Assembly: GCA_020627525.1 (NCBI GenBank)
Contig: JAHDGP010000110.1
Span: 1 to 11,341 of the forward strand
Direction of reading: 5' to 3'
DNA: 11,341 nt
DNA from: Bacteroidota bacterium
Lineage (GTDB): Bacteria > Bacteroidota > Bacteroidia > Chitinophagales > UBA2359
Positions 7,035 to 11,341 of this stretch are shown in pieces. The notes beneath the pieces are model-generated. The model ran no database searches, was not told the DNA's origin, and was given only the letters and a program-made list of their open reading frames with translations. A program made the position numbers and the translations under genes. Numbering within the stretch: the first letter of the stretch is position 1; each line of letters opens with the position of its first letter.

Positions 7035-7499
7035 ATGATGGGGGTTTGTATGCGTTATGCTTCTTCAATTGAGGAGGCAGAAGATTGGCTTCAAGATGGC
7101 TTTATTAAGGTTTTTAATACATTGCATCAATATAGTTTTAAAGGCTCATTAGAAGGTTGGGTTAGGGTAGTAATAAGAAATCAGGCATTACAAAATATTC
7201 GTAAGGCAAAACAATCGGCACTCATTACCTTAGTTGATAATGATTATTTGCTTGAACCTTCAACTGTTGATGATGAAATTAATTCAATACCGCAGTTCAA
7301 AGCCATTGAATTGATACAACAATTACCAAAAGGTTGTAGAGCTGTTTTTAACTTATATGTAATAGAAAGTAATTCACATAAAGAAATTGCTCAAATATTG
7401 GGAGTAACAGAAGGAACATCAAAATCTCAATTAAATAGAGCAAGAAAGTTGTTAAAAGAAATGTTGTACGACAAAGGATTGTACTTAGCAAAAAAATGA
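7035..7499 (+). CDS. ECF-type RNA polymerase sigma factor (start probably further upstream)
   Basis: The 154 residues from the first ATG contain most of sigma region 2 (about 1-56: VCMRYASSIEEAEDWLQDGF, then GSLEGWVRVVIRNQALQNIR) and region 4 (about 94-148: LPKGCRAVFNLYVIE, HKEIAQILGVTEGTSKSQLN and RARKLLKEML, the -35-binding helix-turn-helix). This is the two-domain layout of an extracytoplasmic-function sigma factor, which redirects RNA polymerase to a small regulon. Translation from 7035 would lack the first helix of region 2, which is encoded in frame just upstream, so the full protein is probably about 182 residues. The stop codon overlaps the start of the next gene (ATGA at 7496-7499), indicating translational coupling with its likely membrane anti-sigma partner. 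The sigma family is clear; the regulon is not known. Confidence 0.88.
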   Translation: MMGVCMRYASSIEEAEDWLQDGFIKVFNTLHQYSFKGSLEGWVRVVIRNQALQNIRKAKQSALITLVDNDYLLEPSTVDDEINSIPQFKAIELIQQLPKGCRAVFNLYVIESNSHKEIAQILGVTEGTSKSQLNRARKLLKEMLYDKGLYLAKK

Positions 7500-9103
7500 G
7501 TAATAAAAAAAATATATCAAACTTAGAAAATTTTGAATTTCAACCTTCTGGTAAGGTATGGAATGGTATTGCTCGTAACCTAAGTAATCCAAATGTTTCT
7601 AATAAGTCGGAAAGTGATAATCTAAATAACTTTGAATTTGAACCATCTAGTAAAGTTTGGGATAAACTGAATACGCACTTAGAAAATACAACAATAAGTG
7701 CCAATTCTCCAGAACTGAGCTTTTATAAATATGCATTTATTGCTTCTTTGGCTGTTATTTTATTTTTAAGTTCAGTTATTTTAATTAACTATAATTCAGT
7801 AGAAAATGAAAAGTTAGATTTTTCGGAAATCATAACAACCAAAAACTCAAACAATGCTAATATTAATAATGAAAATACTTTCTCTGAGAATGAAAATTTA
7901 CCAATTGTACATAACAAGAAAACCGTTGTAGCTGAAAGTTCTGAACATAAAGAACTAAAAAAAATAAATAATACAAAAACAAATAAAGATTTCACTAACA
8001 AAAATCTACTCAATAATTCGGTTAAAGAATCTATTCAAGAAAATGCTAAAAGTGAAATTAAGTTTGGTTTGAAGGAAAAAGGTTTTGTTGAAAAACCAAA
8101 TAAAAAAGTAAGCAATAGTAATTTTGATGTTTTCAATGATGCTTTTGTTCAGAATTACGACTTGCTTACTCCTTCAATTTCTAATAGTAATATTAAAGAT
8201 AAACCAGAAATTAACAACCTTAATGATTTTGATAAGAAAACAAAAAATAAAGTTGTAACCAACAATAAAAATTTTCAAAAAAATAAACTAATCGAACTTA
8301 AAGAGGTGATTGCACTTAATCCAGTAAAAAGTTTAGTTGACTTTGATAATTTTAAGTACATCAATATTAAGAAAAGAGAGAGCTATCCTCTCAATTCCAT
8401 CAATTTTCAAGAGAAAGGCTTTTTAAACAATAAAAATGAATACAGTCTTAGCTATAATATTGGCAAATGGTGGAATACGCCATCAAATGAAGTAGCAAGT
8501 AAACAACAATATTTTCAACAAATAACTTTAAAGCACTGGTGGAGACTTAATAAATTTTTGAGCTTTGGTACAGGTATTAGTAATATTAACTATTCAAGCA
8601 CTCAAAATCAAGATATTACATTTAACCTCGATGGAAGAAATTTTGATGAAGTAACCTTATTATCTGCATTAGCAGAAAATATGGTAAAAGCATATCTTCC
8701 CACTTCTTCTGGAGTAGGAGCTGGCTCGCAAATAAATTATAATATCAGCTCGATTGAAAAAGCTCATTATATTGCAGTTCCTTTGAGTTTGAAATTTGGT
8801 GTTTTATTTAATAAAATTAATGTAAATACACAATTAGGAATAAGTCCTATTTATTTACGTAAACACCTTATCTCTTTATCGCCATTAGAACAAAGATTAG
8901 ATAGAGTAGAAATTCAAAGCTCTAATATCAATAGATTCAATATTCTTGGAAACTTTACACTAGGTTTTGGTTACAACATCTCCCATAAAATGAACATTGA
9001 AATCCAAACAAATATCAACAAAAAGTTAATAGCTGGTGACAGTAATTTTAAAAATATACCTTTTGGAATTGGTGGAGGCGTAAAGGTTGGGTATAATTTC
9101 TAA
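7496..9103 (+). CDS. Putative anti-sigma / outer-membrane beta-barrel fusion protein
   Basis: A 535-residue protein overlapping the sigma gene by four bases. Residues 1-75 are hydrophilic and hold two copies of a motif: LENFEFQPSGKVWNGIARNL (10-29) and LNNFEFEPSSKVWDKLNTHL (43-62). From recall, F-x-h-x-P-x2-x-VW-type motifs are common at the N-terminus of Bacteroidota anti-sigma-like proteins encoded beside ECF factors. One transmembrane helix follows (about 77-98), then roughly 200 residues of Asn/Lys/Ser-rich linker, probably periplasmic. Residues about 315-535 show alternating strands with Gly and aromatic residues and end in Phe (GGGVKVGYNF), resembling a small outer-membrane beta-barrel of the PorT-like type. 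I infer cytoplasmic sigma binding, an inner-membrane anchor and a C-terminal part that could insert in the outer membrane. Neither sigma binding nor barrel insertion is proven. Confidence 0.7.
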   Translation: MSNKKNISNLENFEFQPSGKVWNGIARNLSNPNVSNKSESDNLNNFEFEPSSKVWDKLNTHLENTTISANSPELSFYKYAFIASLAVILFLSSVILINYNSVENEKLDFSEIITTKNSNNANINNENTFSENENLPIVHNKKTVVAESSEHKELKKINNTKTNKDFTNKNLLNNSVKESIQENAKSEIKFGLKEKGFVEKPNKKVSNSNFDVFNDAFVQNYDLLTPSISNSNIKDKPEINNLNDFDKKTKNKVVTNNKNFQKNKLIELKEVIALNPVKSLVDFDNFKYINIKKRESYPLNSINFQEKGFLNNKNEYSLSYNIGKWWNTPSNEVASKQQYFQQITLKHWWRLNKFLSFGTGISNINYSSTQNQDITFNLDGRNFDEVTLLSALAENMVKAYLPTSSGVGAGSQINYNISSIEKAHYIAVPLSLKFGVLFNKINVNTQLGISPIYLRKHLISLSPLEQRLDRVEIQSSNINRFNILGNFTLGFGYNISHKMNIEIQTNINKKLIAGDSNFKNIPFGIGGGVKVGYNF

Positions 9104-9110
9104 AAAAGTT

Positions 9111-9140
9111 GATTTAGATTCCAACCAAATCTTTTTTTTT
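9111..9140 (+). terminator. Possible weak terminator after the sigma operon
   Basis: GATTT (9111-9115) can pair with AAATC (9127-9131), immediately followed by nine T residues (9132-9140). The stem is short and AT-only apart from the end pair, so termination would be weak. The same bases overlap the proposed promoter of the lipoprotein gene, and the T-run may simply be its spacer. Confidence 0.25.
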
Positions 9141-9147
9141 GTATCTT
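9119..9147 (+). promoter_or_regulatory. Candidate ECF-type promoter: TTCCAACC-N14-GTATCTT upstream of the lipoprotein gene
   Basis: TTCCAACC (9119-9126) and GTATCTT (9141-9147) repeat the motif pair found before the sigma gene; the 9-mer TTCCAACCA is identical at both sites and the downstream element matches at five of seven positions. The spacer is almost pure T. The predicted start near 9153 leaves about a 50-base leader. This suggests the lipoprotein gene belongs to the regulon of the adjacent sigma factor. It could instead be read as a poor housekeeping -7 box (TATCTTAC). Confidence 0.4.
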
Positions 9148-9203
9148 ACAAATAAAACAAATAATTTAAAAGCATCGTTTTTTAATTCAAAAAACAAAAT
9201 TTA

Positions 9204-10196
9204 ATGAAAACATTCAAAATTCTATTAGCTGTTGCCATTTCAGGTAGTATGTTACTTACTTCTTGTACAAAAGAAGATGGAGCAAGCACAATTGGTAAAA
9301 CAATTGCAGCCTCTCAAAGTGAGGAGGTAGAGAGTTATCCTGCAGCTATTGATGATTATGTAGCAGAAAACTATCCAAATGAAACCATTATTAAGGTTGA
9401 AGAAGAAACGCACGATGAAACAGAAATAGTTTATGAAGTTAAACTTACTTCTGGTATTGAGTTAGTATTTGATGAAGCAGGGATGTTCTTGTATTCAGAT
9501 GAAGATTTTGATGATGAAGAAGAAGATGAAATTGATCCTTCAGCTTTACCACAAAATATTATCGACTATATTTTTTCAAATTATGCCGAACCAGTAATTG
9601 TAGAAGCAGAAATGGAAGATGAAGGATACGAAGTTGAGTTATCTGATGGTACAGAATTGTTATTCGATATTGATGGAAACTTTATTGCAGAAGATCAAGA
9701 CGAAGAAGACGAAATTGAGCCAACAGATTTACCTCAAGAGATTTTAGATTACATTGCTACAAATTATCCAGGTACTGAAGTTTCAAAAGCTGAATTTGAT
9801 AATGATGAAGGTTATGAAGTTAAATTAAGCGATGGAACTGAATTATATTTTGATGTTGATGGCAACTTCTTAGGAACAGATGAAGATGATAACGATAATG
9901 ACGATGAGTACATTAATCCAGCCGATTTACCACAACAAGCATTAGATTATATAGCTTCAAATTATCCAGAAGCATCAATAGTTGAAGCTGAACTAGAAGA
10001 AGGAGAAGGTTACGAAGTCGAATTAGATAATGATATTGAAATTGAGTTTGATTTAGATGGTAATGTTCTTGAAGACGAAGGTTTAGAAGAAGAGGAAGAA
10101 GAGGAAGAGGAGGAAGAGGAAGAAGAGGAAGAAGAGGAAGAAGAGGAAGAAGAGGAAGAAGAAGGTACTAATGAAGAGGGAGGAACAGAAGGATAA
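9204..10196 (+). CDS. Acidic PepSY-like repeat lipoprotein with polyglutamate tail
   Basis: A 330-residue protein with a type II signal peptide: Lys2/Lys5, a hydrophobic core and lipobox LLTSC with lipidated Cys21. The residues after Cys are T-K-E-D, matching the K-(D/E)2 surface-export signal described for Bacteroidota lipoproteins, so display on the cell surface is likely. Four homologous PepSY-like units (putative beta-lactamase-inhibitor-like family) lie at about 45-98, 113-162, 175-224 and 241-290. Typical features are LPQ-x2-LDYI, NYP, YEVELSDGTELYFD and DGNF. Acidic linkers separate them, and residues 295-320 are 26 consecutive Glu, followed by a short Gly/Glu/Thr tail. I count 121 Asp+Glu, about eight Lys and no Arg, so the protein is extremely acidic. 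PepSY-like domains are thought to bind or inhibit partner proteins; the acidic regions could bind cations. Function is unknown. The gene lies downstream of the sigma operon with a matching promoter motif. Confidence 0.88.
   Translation: MKTFKILLAVAISGSMLLTSCTKEDGASTIGKTIAASQSEEVESYPAAIDDYVAENYPNETIIKVEEETHDETEIVYEVKLTSGIELVFDEAGMFLYSDEDFDDEEEDEIDPSALPQNIIDYIFSNYAEPVIVEAEMEDEGYEVELSDGTELLFDIDGNFIAEDQDEEDEIEPTDLPQEILDYIATNYPGTEVSKAEFDNDEGYEVKLSDGTELYFDVDGNFLGTDEDDNDNDDEYINPADLPQQALDYIASNYPEASIVEAELEEGEGYEVELDNDIEIEFDLDGNVLEDEGLEEEEEEEEEEEEEEEEEEEEEEEEEEGTNEEGGTEG
10086..10163 (+). repeat. GAA/GAG microsatellite encoding 26 consecutive glutamates
   Basis: Twenty-six uninterrupted Glu codons, mostly ordered as a 9-base period (GAG GAA GAA) toward the 3' end and less regular at the 5' end. 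Slippage by whole repeat units would change tail length in frame. The mixture of GAA and GAG rather than a pure triplet run suggests some selection on the protein or decay of an older expansion. Confidence 0.95.
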
Positions 10197-10218
10197 AAAT
10201 TAAAATGTTTTTTCATGA

Positions 10219-10262
10219 CAGAAGGTGGGCTATTGACAAATAGGCTACCTTTCTGCATTTTT
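10219..10262 (+). terminator. Intrinsic terminator after the lipoprotein gene
   Basis: The arm CAGAAGGTGGGCTAT (10219-10233) pairs with ATAGGCTACCTTTCTG (10240-10255) with one mismatch, one G-U pair and a single-base bulge, around a six-base loop. Five T residues (10258-10262) follow. The hairpin starts 22 bases after the lipoprotein stop and closes this transcription unit just before the next start codon. Confidence 0.8.
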
Positions 10263-10270
10263 ACAATAAA

Positions 10271-11341
10271 ATGTCAAAAACGCTCTTAATAACTTTTTTC
10301 TTAATATTCCCTCTTTCAATATTAGGAAACTGCCTTTCAGTACCAATCAGTCTGGAAGAAAAAGCCAGTTCAAGTTCCAAAATTGTAGAAGCTGAAATAA
10401 TTGAAAAACAATGTTTCTGGAACGAACAACAAACGCATATTTACACCGCCTACACCCTCCAAGTTTCTAACGAATTAGGAAATAACGATTTTGAAACAAT
10501 AACTTTACTTGAAAAAGGCGGAACAATCGGCGAAATAACAGAACTGGTTTATCCTTCTTTTCAAATGCCCACAGGCACAAAAGGGCTTTTTTTATTATCT
10601 GAAAGTCAAATTTCAATTTCTGAAATAAGTGAAACAACTTACCAACTAACAGCAGGTTCACAATCATTTTATACCGAAGAAAATACAAGCGTTCAACTTT
10701 TTACCGAAATAGAAACCATTAAGCAACAAACTTTTGCAACGCCAAAAAAACAAAAACCGAAACCCACCGAAAACACCACAAAAGCCCAACAAGCCATTAT
10801 TATAAACTCAATAATACCACAAACCATAAGTGCAGGAACAGGCGATGTTTTAACCATTTCAGGCAGTGGTTTTTTGGCACAAGGACCGAACTCAAAAATC
10901 CAATTTCGCAATCCCGATTTATACGGAGCAACCATTGGTTATCTCGATGCTCCGCAATCGCACATTGTAAGCTGGACTGATACCGAAATCAAAATTCGAG
11001 TTCCAGGGCGAGATATTTTGACTGCTCACGCTGGTGCTGGTTCAGGTAGAATAAAAGTCATCAACAATTTAGGGCAAATAAAGCCATCAACGCAACAAAT
11101 TACCGTTTCGCATAATATTATGGTTGCCAACGAAACGCCTGTTCAGCTCATAAACGATAACAATTTTGGCGGTTACACCTTCGATTATAATAATAATTTA
11201 GCCCAAAACACACAAGCCGTTCAAGCATTAGAACGTGGTATTCAGGCGTGGCAAAATAATATTTTAAGCCCTTTTGTTTTAGGTGGTCAGTCGGTAAATG
11301 CCGATTGCGATTTTCAAGATGGTTACAATATTATTTCTTTC
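10271..11341 (+). CDS. Secreted IPT/TIG-domain protein, possible surface metalloprotease (partial, 3' end outside window)
   Basis: The frame is open from ATG 10271 to the window end (357 codons). Residues 4-19 form a signal peptide core; the C at 21 follows L-G-N, a poor lipobox, so ordinary signal peptidase cleavage is likely. Residues about 25-150 resemble the NTR-like region that often precedes secreted proteases (vvEAEIIEKQ-type strand, a GG-x-IGE loop, then GTKGLFLL at 103-110). A Lys/Pro/Thr linker (about 151-172) leads to an IPT/TIG domain (about 176-280: SIIPQTISAGTGDVLTISGS, then GFLAQGP). From about 295 a new region begins with a helix-like QAVQALERGIQAWQNN (315-330), as at the start of matrixin-like protease domains. 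The zinc motif, if present, lies beyond the window. Codon use is richer in C-ending codons (for example, 13 ACC codons against one in the neighbouring lipoprotein gene). The protease assignment is an inference with low certainty. Confidence 0.75.
   Translation, partial: MSKTLLITFFLIFPLSILGNCLSVPISLEEKASSSSKIVEAEIIEKQCFWNEQQTHIYTAYTLQVSNELGNNDFETITLLEKGGTIGEITELVYPSFQMPTGTKGLFLLSESQISISEISETTYQLTAGSQSFYTEENTSVQLFTEIETIKQQTFATPKKQKPKPTENTTKAQQAIIINSIIPQTISAGTGDVLTISGSGFLAQGPNSKIQFRNPDLYGATIGYLDAPQSHIVSWTDTEIKIRVPGRDILTAHAGAGSGRIKVINNLGQIKPSTQQITVSHNIMVANETPVQLINDNNFGGYTFDYNNNLAQNTQAVQALERGIQAWQNNILSPFVLGGQSVNADCDFQDGYNIISF

Noticed and set aside
10010..10258. Minus-strand frame with a long polyserine run
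   Set aside because: It is the antisense of the Glu codon run and the terminator; no independent coding signal or start context supports it.
10322..10333. Lipobox-like L-G-N-C in the last gene
   Set aside because: Asn at the position before Cys is not accepted in normal lipoboxes, so a standard signal peptide is more likely.

Overview
The window is AT-rich chromosomal DNA from a member of the Bacteroidota, an assignment inferred from gene content and signals. Supporting evidence: TAnnTTTG-type promoter boxes, weak or absent Shine-Dalgarno sequences, an ECF sigma factor translationally coupled to a one-TM protein with a C-terminal beta-barrel, a lipoprotein with a Cys-x-Lys-acidic-acidic start typical of surface export in this phylum, and large secreted repeat proteins. 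Genus and family cannot be fixed from the sequence alone. No rRNA, tRNA, CRISPR array, transposase or phage gene was seen.

Layout. (1) 1-2050, minus strand: the first 683 codons of a large secreted protein whose 3' end lies outside the window. It has five Ig-like modules with strictly conserved cysteine spacing, then Cys-rich, Asp-rich thrombospondin-type-3-like modules encoded by near-identical 147-bp tandem repeats. (2) 2051-2265: divergent intergenic region with one TAnnTTTG box facing each way. (3) 2266-4525: two housekeeping genes, a DEAD-box RNA helicase (RhlE-like) and methylenetetrahydrofolate reductase (metF, TTG start, own promoter). (4) 4527-4605: a long imperfect inverted repeat. 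(5) 4627-6888: a cation-chloride cotransporter (SLC12-like) with a C-terminal soluble domain. (6) 6889-10262: a likely signalling cassette. It comprises an ECF sigma factor whose conserved N-terminus extends upstream of its first ATG without a canonical start codon, an overlapping gene for an apparent anti-sigma/TM/outer-membrane-barrel fusion, and a very acidic lipoprotein with four PepSY-like units and a run of 26 glutamates, closed by a good intrinsic terminator. (7) 10271-11341: the 5' part of another secreted protein, with an IPT/TIG domain and the start of a possible protease-like region, continuing past the window.

How the parts may fit together. The sigma gene and the lipoprotein gene carry the same upstream motif, TTCCAACC-N15/14-GYAYCTT. 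This suggests that the sigma factor drives its own operon and the lipoprotein gene. The membrane partner would hold the sigma factor at the inner membrane while its C-terminal barrel could sit in the outer membrane, so one polypeptide could link an outer-membrane state to transcription. This cassette is the most interesting candidate for an undescribed system here. The regulatory link is inferred from motif sharing and gene order and is not demonstrated.
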